From Plantago major (Eukaryota; Streptophyta; Magnoliopsida; Lamiales; Plantaginaceae), in the NCBI GenBank assembly GCA_026545765.1, contig JAIFAC010000430.1, positions 40,167 through 104,166 of the forward strand: DNA of 64,000 nucleotides. The letters are read 5' to 3'. Shown here piece by piece: positions 11,638 to 22,043 of the stretch (position 1 is its first letter; every line of letters begins with the position of its first letter). Made by a program: the position numbers and the translations under genes. Below the pieces are notes generated by a model, which did no database searches, was not told the origin of the DNA, and saw only the letters and a list, made by a program, of their open reading frames with translations.

Positions 11638-14397
11638 TGATGAGCCCGTATTTTGGGCTCTCATTTTGTTCCTTTTATCATCTTTCGTTCGTCTTTATTT
11701 ATTTGTTTTAGCGTATCTTGTGCGTTTTTATATTTTTTGTGTTTTAGTTATGTTCCACAGGTTCTCGTGCATTTAGAGTTGTTTTAGAGGAAGAAACGAT
11801 GCTTTTTGAAGGTCGTGTCCGAGAAGAAGCTCAAAAAAACCCCACTTGAAACTACCGTTCTACTCAGAATGTGAAGAAATGCATGAAGAGGCCGCTGGTC
11901 GCGACCCAAACTAAGCCTGGTCGCGATCCCATGTGAATCCAGGCCAAGGAAGCCGCAGGTCGCGACCTGGAAGATCTCCGGTCGCGACTTGGTCGCGACC
12001 AGCGGTGAATTCCTTTCCAGGAAGCCACAGGTCGTGACCAGAAAGCCGCTGGTCGCGACCGGCATTGCCTTGGTCGCGACCAGCGCTGCACATCTGTTTC
12101 TGCACTATAACTAATTAGGCGATTCAGCTCATTACGGACAGACTTCTTTTTCTTCGCTTTTCACTTTTACTCTAGAGCAAAAAACCCTTGATATGGTCCT
12201 TTTGCTTTAGTGGATCATTGATCTTGACTTGTAATCGTATTGTTGACATCGGATTCACTCATTGAGGTTAGATTATCAATTCAATTCCTTCTTCTTTCAC
12301 AATCTCTCTTGTGCTTGATTTCTTGGGGAATGGTTATGATATCGTCTTGTATGTTTGATTCGATTGTGATTGTCAATATGCATGCCAATCCTTGTGATAT
12401 GAGTATCTAATTTCTTCGATAGATGCGGTAGATATTAAGGATTAATCGAATTGGGATTTTTACCTAGGGTTTGTTCATATGAGTTAAGCTTCTTCCCAAA
12501 CTTCGTAAAAACTCCAATTTCGATAGTCTTACTCTAAATCCTCAAACGCTTTTAGGTTAAGAATCAATCGTCTAACAATCGATTGATTTCTCTACGTCAT
12601 ATTTTGTTGGTCCAGATAACGGCAAAGTAAAAGACTAGGGGGGGGGGGGTGAATAGTCTTTTAAAACTTTTGTCGATAAAATAGTTTCTCAGAAAGTTGA
12701 GTAACTTTCTGATACTTATAATCAGAATAGCGGAAGTCTTTCTAATAAGTGCATGTGCTCAGCAAGCTAGTAAAGTGTGTAAATTACTTTGCAAGTAAGT
12801 AAAAGCAAAAAGTAAGAGCAGAAAGTAAATAACACAGTAGCTTTATAGTGGTATCTGAAGGTGGCATAATCCTTCAACTAATCCACTGTGGCCTTTCTCA
12901 GACCTAGAATCCACTAAGACAGATAATTGAGTTCACCTTACAAATATCTTCTCTCGATTCCTAAATGCACTAGATTTCCAACCAAGTGTTCCCCCTGAGT
13001 TCTTCCCCGGCTTTCCCAGCCAAGTACTTCCTCTACTCAGAACCTTTAACCTTGGAGTTATTCCTTAGTTTCCCAAACTAAGTACTTCCTCTACTCCACG
13101 CCTTTTTCTGGTGTTGGTTAAGAAGAGTTTATCAGATTGGTAGATTAATAACTTCCACAGTTATGTAATACTACCTTCTATAGAGTCACTTAACACACTT
13201 GGACAGTGTGTGGTGATATGTTCTTTTCTGACCCAAGTCTATGTTCTTCGTTCAGGAGAATGAATATCTTAGCAAATCATAAGTGCTTCAATTCAACTCC
13301 TTCACAACAGATATAGCTTGTTAAGGATCAGGACACTTAGAACTTTCGTGCTACTTAGAATCAAGAGCTTGGTCGCAACTGTAAAGCTAGAGAGTAAGTA
13401 GGCAGAAGGCTTGTATGCTTGAGTGTAGGATATAAAATTCAGTCGTTCAAGTGTGTTTTCAAGCATTCTAAGTGGTGATATTTATAGTTGAAAATCAAGC
13501 CGTTTGAATTACTATCCGTTAGGCTATTGAGATTCAAACTACAAACAATCCGTTGATAGTACTGCAGAACTTTTGTCTCTTTGTTCAAAGATAAAGCTTT
13601 TGCTCAGCGATTTCTGCAATGGCATTAAATGCACTATACTATCTTTTATCCTGTTTTGCCAACGGAACTATACCTTTATGCGAAATTTGCGTTGCTATCA
13701 GAAACTCCAAGCCCTTCAGAAACTAAGGAAAACATCGTTTCTTCCAGAAACATTGTTTTCACTAAGTTATCTTTTACATATGGTTTCTGAGGCACAATTC
13801 CTTAGTCTTCGGTAATCTTGTGCAGTCTTCAGATAGTTGAGCTCTTTCTGCTGGATGCCTTCTTCTTGGTCTTCTTCAAAGATATAAAATTACATTCAGA
13901 GACCTAACATCCTATACAAGATTTACTAGACTAATCATACTAAATATACTTCCTCTTTTACAATGTTCAAGTGAACCAAGAGTACTAGATACCTTTCTGA
14001 ACTAAGGTAATTTATTATGGTGTACTGATCAAAACTAAACAGATAAATCGTAACATATTTTCAAAGAATGCTTTGGTTAAACTGAAATTGGTCGTTTATT
14101 TGGACAAATAACTGTGACAGCATATGAATAATAGGTTTGATTTTGTATTTGATTAATCTGAAATGCTACCGTGTCTATTTCCTTTCTCTTGATTCAAATT
14201 CACTCTCGTTTACTTAGTTTAGTTTACAAAACCAATGCAATCATACAAATTGGCACTTGCAAACTCTTGCGCTTGATACTAGAAAACGTCATAGTTGCCT
14301 AGTTAGCTACTTGAGAACGTTCTCGTAGTTAAAGCTTGTTTACTCAACACTACTTTAGTTACTTTGAATTTTATCAAGTACTAATTTGAGCACATCA
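11638..14397 (+). mobile_element. Solo LTR (probably Ty3/gypsy), itself interrupted
   Basis: It begins TGATGAGCCCG and ends GAGCACATCA, flanked by a perfect 5-base duplication ATACC (11633-11637 and 14398-14402). It interrupts the MULE transposase frame. It contains a cluster of GGTCGCGACC palindromes (about 11896-12085) and a nested second LTR at 12605-14055; without that it is about 1.3 kb. No internal coding region remains, so it is a solo LTR fossil. The perfect target duplication suggests a fairly recent event. Confidence 0.8.
12605..14055. mobile_element. Nested solo LTR
   Basis: It begins TGTTGGTCCAGA and ends CGTAACA, flanked by the 5-base duplication TATTT (12600-12604 and 14056-14060). 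Its length is 1451 bases. It has a G-run near its start (12640-12650) and no coding domain. The LTR has inserted into the older LTR at 11638-14397. The family is uncertain; copia is possible. Confidence 0.75.
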
Positions 14398-14402
14398 ATA
14401 CC

Positions 14403-16370
14403 CCTAAAAAATTGAGAGCTATTTGTTGTAAACATGCTTTTGATGGGTGTAACTGGACAATGACTGGTCTTCGTTATGATGCAAACAGTTGGTTCAACAT
14501 CAAAGAGTTGATGAATGAGCATACATGTGTTCCTTCATCGTTGGTTGAGAAGGGTGATTTGTTGGCGACAACATTGATGTGTGATCTGATTTTGGATTCT
14601 ATGAGCCTTACTGCGTGTACGGGTGGGATTGAGATAAAGAAGTTTTTCTGGGACTTTTATGCAATTGAAGTGTCGTACAGCAAGGCTTATAGGGCACTTG
14701 AGAAGGCTCGTTTGAAGGTATATGGTGATTATGAGCTTTCTTTTGATGAGCTTAACTGGTACTTGGAGGCGTTGAGGCGCACAAATGTTGGGAGTCTTGT
14801 TGACTTGAGTGTGAATGAAGATAATAATCAATTTGAGCGTTTGTTTATTTGTTTTGGGGGATGCATGGAAGGCTTTGATCATTGTCACCCAATTCTTTTC
14901 GTTGATGGGACTCATTTGAAGTCAAGGTTTAAGGGTTGCTTGCTAGCTGCGATGGGGAAAGATGTAAATGATGGTATACTATGCTTTGCCTTTCTCATTT
15001 TTTGTTTTATGTTTGAGTTTTATTACATTCTGAAACTAACTAGAATAGCCCTGAAACTAACTAGACTAGCTTTGAAACTAGTGAAATAACTATGCTTGCA
15101 CTCTGAAACTAGCTTTGAAACTAACTGGACTTGCTTTGAAACTAGTGATTTGACTATGTTTGTAGTCTAAAACTAGCTTTGAAACTAATGAAACCAACAT
15201 TAAGACTTCTGAAACTAACTTTTTGTGAAACTAATGTTCCTGAAACTAGTACTGACATGTTTGGAACTCAATGTTATGTCTGTGAAACTAACTTTTTATA
15301 TTATGTTTTGTGTTTTATCAGGTATCTTCCCTCTTTCTTTTGCCATTGTTGAGTCTGAAAACAATGCGAGCTAGTTGTGGTTTTTGCAGCATCTTTACGA
15401 GGTTGTAAGTCGTGATAGGGTGCTTGCTCTAATATCCGTCCGTGCACCTGGTCTTATTGAGGGTATCCCTATTGTGTTTGGTGCAGAGCCCACCATTTCT
15501 ACTGTCTTGAGCATCTAAAGCGTAATTTGAGAGATTCGTTTGGCAGTAGGGGCATTGCTAGGAGTCTGAGGGAGACGTTTGTTTTCCGACTCAGTGAATG
15601 TGCATATGTTGTTAATGTTTCTGTGATGAATGAGAAGCTTGAACTGTGGCGTGCTGAAGGCTCTCATGAACTTGTTAGTTTCATCGATTCTGTCCCCTTG
15701 GATCATTGGACGATTGCCCACTCTCCCACTATACGTTATGGTGAGATGTTCTCAAATGTTGTTGAGTCGTTCAATGCATGGATAAATGCAGGTCATGGTC
15801 TTCCAATCAATCCTTTGATTGAAGTCATACGTGAAAAGATCATGACGTTGTTTGAGAAGAGGAGGAATGAGTCCCTTCAGTGGAATGGTGTTATGTGTCC
15901 CGAAAGGGATAAGATGTGGAGGGAGTTGGTTTGGTGTGAGCAATGGATAACTATCGCCGGATGTCAGTGTCGTTAGTGTCCAATCTGATCCTAGTGTCAC
16001 AGTTGACTTGGAGGCACGAACTTGCTCTTGCAGGTGGTGGGAGGTTAATGGATTCTCGTGTGCTCATGTAGTTGCTGCCATGAAGAGGTCCTGGATTGGT
16101 CTTGCTGATATTATTGATCCATACTTTCATGTTTCATCGTATAGGACATCATACTCTTTCCTAAGTTATCCCATTCCTTCTATTTTGAAATATCAGATTA
16201 TTCTTGAGATTGCACCTCAAGGAATCAACCATCCAGTTACTAGGAGGCCGACTGGTCGTCCTAAGAAGAAGAGGATCCGATCGAGGGGTGAACTTGTGCA
16301 GGTGAAACATTGTGGTCGTTGTCATTAGAGTGGCCATAATAGGGCTACGTGCACTGCTCCTATTGGTTGA
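14403..16370 (+). pseudogene. MULE transposase core, SWIM finger and CCHC tail (degraded)
   Basis: The first exon (to 14973) reads CKHAFDGCNWTM...HTC, then the DDE core start VDGTHLKSRFKGCLLAAMG (first acidic residue at D of VDGTH). An intron of about 350 bases follows (GTATAC to TATCAG, 14974-15321). The next exon begins IFPLSFAIVESEN but has an internal stop. The second acidic position, normally in ISDRH, reads ISVRAPGL, so the Asp is lost, and a frame change follows near 15487. The frame resumes with LKRNLRDSFG, then NVVESFNAWI (third acidic residue, E), a SWIM finger (CSCRWWEVNGFSCAHV) and a basic tail ending in a CCHC-like knuckle with a stop inside it (16326-16328). It cannot encode active transposase as it stands. 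Confidence 0.75.
15028..15297 (+). repeat. CTGAAACTA motif array in MULE intron
   Basis: About 11 copies of GAAACTA, mostly CTGAAACTA(A/G)C or TTGAAACTAG, are irregularly spaced at 10-40 bases in the transposase intron. The same motif recurs at 16553-16782 and, in reverse complement, in the N-terminal coding repeats at 11280-11440. Confidence 0.85.
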
Positions 16371-16552
16371 AGTATTCCATTACTTGGCTTACTTTATGCA
16401 TTTAGAGAAATTCGACTTTTATTGGATCTGTAATGACTAATTTTAGATTCTCTTGCTTCGTATTTTATTATTCGAATGAGACATTTTGTTATTTTATTCT
16501 TTCTGTGTTTTTGTTTTTTAGAATTTTCCTTTTGTGTTGTGTGATGGAACCT

Positions 16553-16782
16553 AAAACTAACATTTTGAGTTCCTGAAACTAACTTTAATGAACATGAAAC
16601 TAACTTCTGAGTTCCTGAAACTAGCTCAGATGCACCGAAACTAACTTTAATGAACCTGAAACTAACTTTCTAAGTTCCTGAAACTAACATTTGTTGGGCC
16701 TGAAACTAACTTTAATGAACCTGAAACTAATACTATTTGTGCTGAAACTAACAGAAAAGACCTTGAAACTAACATTGTAGGC
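16553..16782 (+). repeat. CTGAAACTAAC motif array downstream of MULE transposase
   Basis: About 10 copies of GAAACTA lie between the transposase stop and the right end of the transposon, many in the longer form CTGAAACTAACTTTAATGAA. This is a subterminal position, where transposase-binding repeats are often found in DNA transposons. Confidence 0.85.
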
Positions 16783-17093
16783 CCGACAATCGTTTAATTA
16801 GGGTTTCGGCTTGAAATCTTCATTTTTGTTGTTGGATCCAGTTGTTTTCTTCATATCTGACATTTTCGGCTTTTTTCCGAACGAAAAATTGAACGGAAAG
16901 AGCGAATCTGGAGAATTTGAAAGGGCGAATCTCAGAGAATTTCAGAGAGCGAGATGATTACGGTAGCTTATGAAAGAAGACACCTGCCGTTTATTTTGAA
17001 AGAGCGAGGGGTAGTTTCGTCCAGTCACGGTGTCCTTATGTGTAACAGTTTTACCGAATGGGTCTAATATGTCATAGTTGTTGTTGGTTTATA

Positions 17094-18296
17094 TAGATAA
17101 TTTTCCCTTTTTTAGTGTGTTTAGAACTTGATTTGGTATTATAAATTTGATAAACGTTGGTGTACTTGGTGAAACTTTATTTCAACGACAATTATTTTTC
17201 CCAAGGCGCATCACTTGTTTTGGAAAATTAGACGCGTACGGTCCCTTTTTAGCTCCCAGTCTCATCTCGTAAGTTTGAGACGCATCCGGTCTTGGATAAT
17301 AGGACGCGTCCAGCTATGAAAATCCAAAACCTTCCGTTCTTTATGGGAATCGAACTCAAGGCCTTCTAATGGAGTATTGAGAATCCTAATTCTCGCATAC
17401 AACCTTCCAAAAGCGTTGTTTTTTCCCTCCGGTTTCCACCTGAAACACAAAAGACCTACAAAACACAACTAAACACGAAAAACATATAAGCGAGAGAAAC
17501 ACTGTAAAATACTAACTAAGACTCCCATAAATAAGGTAAAAAAGACATGATGAACCTCTAAATACTAACTAAGACTCTCATCAAGTACTCATCCTTATTC
17601 CTTAGCTTAACACGCATGTTGATGTGTTTGTTTGTGTGTGGTTTTGGGAATATAGTGAACAGTTAATTGTAACAATGTTTCAATGACTTTCAGTGATCAA
17701 GAAACTCGGTTTAAGTTTTCATATTTCAAAGACCACTTCTTGTTAGAAGAAAGAACACTTTTAGTCGCAACATAAAAACTTGTTCTACTTCTTCATAAGG
17801 TCGACTCGTGTAGGAGTACTTAGCAACTTATGAGCTTGAGAATTTTGATCACAACAACTAATATTCGAGTATTCTCAAAGTGTGTATTCTCAACCTCTAA
17901 GTGTTCCTATTTATAGTGAAAATTAGTTCGTTATTGGTTATGTCCGTTGGACACAAATTCAACTTTGAAACTAACATGTCACTATCAGTTTGTACTTTGG
18001 CTTGTCCCTTATGACTTTAGCAGGTTTGCTTTATGGCAGGAGTACGTTTGTATTTTAGTATGCCCGAAATACTTTTTCAGTGCTCCTTATTAATTAATGG
18101 ATACATTACTTAGTTTGTCTTGAGACTACGTAAGTATTTCCTCCTTCTGAAAGTGTATTCCCCAGCAGGTAGTTGGTCAACAGGTGTTTCAAGTTTTACA
18201 TGACAACCTATATAAAGTACAAAGGGATTTGTATTCCTATACAAGTAATATTAGATGAAAAATGTTTAACATTTCATGAGAAATGTTTAAGCATCC
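17094..18296 (-). repeat. Segmental duplication copy 1, block C: gypsy LTR fragment, minus orientation
   Basis: It matches 53063-54290. On the minus strand an LTR-like start TGATGAGAGTC lies at about 17585, and the stretch down to 17094 has the look of a gypsy LTR with GACGCGTC-like palindromes at 17225-17310. The remainder to 18296 is non-coding leader-like DNA. It is an old fossil fragment present in both copies. Confidence 0.55.
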
Positions 18297-18468
18297 AGAC
18301 AAATTATTTACTAAAACTTAAAAGAGTCCTAAAGACTATGAGAGTTTTAAGAGTCCTTTATTAATAAAATGGGCTCAATTCGTGGGTATTTGGTTGCGGG
18401 TTTCGGTAATTTGGATCTAAAAACGGGTCACCTGATTAATATAAATACCCTATTTTCCGTTTTTCCTT

Positions 18469-18469
<1 letters not shown>

Positions 18470-18520
<51 letters not shown>
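18470..18520 (+). repeat. (CT)n microsatellite
   Basis: An uninterrupted CT dinucleotide run of about 50 bases, in a leader-like position 100 bases before an ATG. Confidence 0.95.
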
Positions 18521-18522
<2 letters not shown>

Positions 18523-19795
18523 TTCTCCGTAGTCCGGCCACCAATCTTAAATCCAATTGCATATTTGAGTAGCCTATGACCCGATCTACCTTTTTATCGG
18601 TTTCATTTTTTCATTATGTCGACTTTTGAAAATGTTGGCCGGAATTCGAAGCTTTTCCGGTTGTCATCTTCGGCGAATCTCCAACTACTCAACACACATG
18701 AGTCATTACCTATGTTGTGGTTTCATTACTTTATGGTTAGACTTTATGTAGTATTGTTATTAAATTGCCTATGTTTCTGTTTGAAATGTGCATGTTTATG
18801 TGTAAATAGTTGATGTTTGATTATATAAACAGATTATGTTCCAGATCTTTGATTTCTAGTGCTTATTGGCTAAGTTTGCATATATTCATACTGGAATTGT
18901 TTATGTTAATTAACGGTAAATTGGTTATGTTTTATGTTTCATATGTTAAAATTCTTATTGGTTAGTATTTTTTTTTAATGTAAATTGTGCATATTTAGCT
19001 GTTAATTACTGATGTTTGTGGTTTCATTCCTTTCTTGTATAGAGTTTTTATAGATTTGTAAAATTGGGTGTATGTATGAATAGTTTATGTTTATACTACA
19101 ATTGTTGATGTTTAAGGGTAAATAGATGATGTTTTAGTATAGGCTTTTTGTTTTATCTTTTGAAATTCTTATTTGTTTAGGTTTTTATGTAAATTATGTA
19201 TGTCTAGCCGTAAATTGTTGATGTTTGTAGTTTTTTTTTAGAGATTATGTATTTTGTAAAACTGCTATGTTTTCAGTGTGAATTGTGCATATTTATATTG
19301 TAATTGTTGATATTGAATGTTAAATAGGTGATGTTTGTTGGTGCTTTTTATTTCTGGGTGTTTAGATTTCCTTACCACTAATTGCATATGTTTATATTGC
19401 AATTGTTGATGTTAAAAGTCAAATGGCTGATGTTTGTTGATGTTTTTGTTGCATATACTATGTTTTCGTAAAAATGGTGGTCGAATAAAGAAAACGATTG
19501 ATGATAAAGATGGAGACATGGATGAAGGAGTCGACGAACTAGTTAAGGGTGCAAAGATTATAGTTTGGATATAGTGATTTTAAATTTTTTGTATTGTTTA
19601 TATGTAATGACATTTATTGATTTGATGAATGAAATTGATTTCTATATTTATTTACAAATATTGTATTTTTTTTAGATAAATATTCTCATCAATAATTTTA
19701 TATTGAGCATATACGATTATATACCAAACATGAACAATTCGATCCAAAGTATCAATATGATTGGATAGACACATGAAAGTGAGCTATGTATTATA

Positions 19796-20280
19796 CTCCC
19801 TCCGTCCCGGAGAACTTTATACAATAGGGTTAGCGCGCAGTTTTATGCGAAAAGTTAAAGTAATGATAGAAGATAGAAAAGTTGGGAAAATGTGTACTTT
19901 TGGTGGTAAAATGTACTCCCTCCATTTCAGATAAAGTGTTACAACTTTTCGTTTCCGGCGTTTCACTAAAAGTGTTACAATTTCCATTTATGGAAATTAG
20001 TTAAATAATAAAACTCCCTACCTTTCACTTTTTATTCTGATACGCCACCCGTTAATCTCTAATAATCAGGGGGACCACTTGTACTTTCTACTTTTTCTTA
20101 AAATTGGTGCAAATCCAAATTGTAACAATTTCTCTGAAATGGAGGGAGTATAATTTAAGTGTAAAATTGAGATTGCTTATTATTTATTGGGTGTGGATAG
20201 TTTCCTTTTTTAGTAATGTATGAAGCTCTGTGGGACGGCTAAAAATGGCAAATGTACGAAGTTCTGCAGGACGGAGGGAG
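19796..20280. mobile_element. Stowaway-like MITE (outer)
   Basis: The ends CTCCCTCCGTCC and GGACGGAGGGAG are inverted and flanked by TA on both sides (19794-19795 and 20281-20282), the signature of Tc1/mariner-derived MITEs. It is interrupted by a second MITE at 19916-20148. Confidence 0.8.
19916..20148. mobile_element. Stowaway-like MITE nested in another
   Basis: The ends CTCCCTCCATTTCAG and CTGAAATGGAGGGAG are inverted and flanked by TA. At 233 bases it sits inside the MITE at 19796-20280. Confidence 0.8.
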
Positions 20281-20410
20281 TAAGGAAAAAAAATGCAAGT
20301 CAACCCATGAAAAAATCATGTTGTATAATTTTATGTGTAAATTGTTCATATTTGTCTATTATGTTGACTCTCAATCACTCAATATATTGTATACTCTCAG
20401 GAGACGGACT

Positions 20411-22043
20411 CAAAATGATTAAGGTTTTGTAAATCGTGAAAGTCATTTTCTTCTAAAATATGGTATAAGGTTTTACGAAAATGGAGTCAAAATTGTTTTG
20501 ATTGTACATGAACATTTTAAGGTTTCGCATAAAATGGTTAAGGTTAGGTCTACCCGAAAATCCCTCAATGGCCCATTGTTCATAAAACAGAGCAAATCTC
20601 CAAATTACATTTCGAGAAAACTGAACATGTAGATCAATATGATCAAGTTAAATTGATTTCACTGCACTAGGTCCTCGAGTTCAAAAATTAGTACTAGCAA
20701 AATGCAGCACTTCGACCAAAAAAAAAAAAGAGAGAGAAGAATATCAACTTGGGAATTAGTAGATAATATACATGATCAGTCCTATACATGATGACTTGTG
20801 CAGATTTAGAAATACAATCATCTCATTCGCCATTTCTAAAAACAATTTTGATCATCTCCTTCAAATCTAGACACCCCACAATCTCCAAATTCTCCTGAGA
20901 CTCGTACATCTCTGCAAATGACTTCTCTGCTGACTTTGGAACAATACATCTCCTGAATCCCAGCTTCGCCAGGGCGTTGACCCTTTTTTCTAATTGTGGT
21001 ACCTAAGAATATCGACAGAATATTGAGTACATGGTTTTCTACACAAGATAATTGTGAACTACTCTTTGTTTATTAGCCAAAGGGAACTTTTATTTTCTGA
21101 AACACGAGTCAGGTTGTTCTTTCTTCGACAAAAGCAAATAACATCTACGTAAAACCAACTTAGTTCTTACAGCTTCAACCTCTTACATGACTCATCATTT
21201 TTTACTCGTACAATTTCGGAAGATGGGACTATATCTAACTCCGAAGCACTGACAATTCCAGATCGAGACAACTCCCACCAATTGATATGTGAATTTTTTT
21301 TTTTTTTTTTTTTTTTTTTTTGTAATGATAAAGGAAAACTGGTTTTTCTTAACAATTTTGCTCTACTAAATAAAATTATCAACAGTATATAAAAACTGCA
21401 ATTAAATCCGCTCACATCAAGAAATCATCGCCTCATGACAGTGTACATGCTAACTAGTGAAAGAAAAACCAACATACCGTGCGGAGTTCACCACCAAGAC
21501 CAATTTCCGCAATAAATGCTATATCATTAGGTACAGGGTGCTCCAAGAAGCTGAACAGAACACAAAAGATTCAATTTTATTAGCCATAAAGAGGCTGAAT
21601 TCAAAATTTTCAAGTTGATTCATCAGTTTTGTTCATTTGAACAAGGATTGGTATATATTAAAATGGATGAAAAATATAAATTATGTACATGCAACTAAAA
21701 GTAATAGCACTACAGGCCCCAAACTTAAGAAAATGAAATAACAGAAATATGACTTAATGTTAAAAAGAGAACACCCATGGCCTCTTAAAAGATCACCTAG
21801 TAAGACCTTTTTTTCCTACAAGAAATAGCACAAGCACTATAACAGCCATGCCTAAAGTGTGAAGACCCAAAATTTTGTAAACAATTTTATTTTAGAAGTT
21901 GAGTTCAGATGTAGTATTTTAATAGCTGATTTTAAAATAATTTTGTAAACTAATTTTCTCCGTTACAACTGAAATCTGAATAAATCCCCTAGTATGTGTC
22001 AATCTGCCTGTGTCTTTATAATGACGGTTGGCCGACTTCTGAA
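20411..22043. repeat. Segmental duplication copy 1, block D (RADA 3' exons and flank)
   Basis: It matches 54276-56655 in the same orientation, including RADA exons 14 and 15 and their introns. Copy 2 has extra DNA at about 55730-56570, including a private MITE. A poly-T/poly-A run lies at about 21296-21321. Confidence 0.85.

Larger units (their letters stand above)
10556..17093 (+). mobile_element. MuDR-type (MULE) DNA transposon interrupted by nested LTRs
   Basis: The element carries a MULE transposase in pieces: an N-terminal PB1-like domain (10822-11520), a zinc-binding and DDE region (14398-15510), the rest of the DDE domain (15527-15970), and a SWIM finger with a CCHC-like tail (16008-16370). 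The right end is ATAATTTTCCC. Near both ends is a similar inverted stretch (gaaaatacccctcgct at about 10682, agcgaggggtagtttcg at about 17002). Copy 2 of the duplication (about 53055-53065) has an empty site, so insertion happened in copy 1 only. The left end is eroded and a 9-base target duplication is not clear there. Without the 2.76-kb LTR insertion the element is about 3.8 kb. Confidence 0.78.
18297..20410. mobile_element. Insertion private to copy 1: T-rich repeat element of unknown class
   Basis: Copy 2 has an empty site (GCATCCATAAAAATGATT, near 54275). The insertion contains a CT microsatellite (18470-18520), a short ATG frame (18616 on) that I do not recognise, a degenerate array of gtttatg/attgttgatgttt units (about 18720-19460), then a coding-like tail (GGRIKKTIDDKDGDMDEGV, about 19472-19570). 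The tail and following DNA resemble 28430-28800, so both belong to one element family. Nested Stowaway-like MITEs lie at 19796-20280. Neither Helitron nor MULE ends could be defined. Confidence 0.5.

Noticed and set aside
11784-12105. Overlapping minus-strand frames with GRDQ-like peptides
   Set aside because: They are translations of the GGTCGCGACC palindrome cluster in a solo LTR, present in several frames at once, so not a gene.
14535-14915. Minus-strand 126-codon open frame
   Set aside because: It is the antisense shadow of the MULE transposase exon.
15028-15297. CRISPR-like regularly repeated motif
   Set aside because: The repeats are 7-10 bases, unevenly spaced, and occur in a plant transposon; there are no spacers of constant length and no cas genes.
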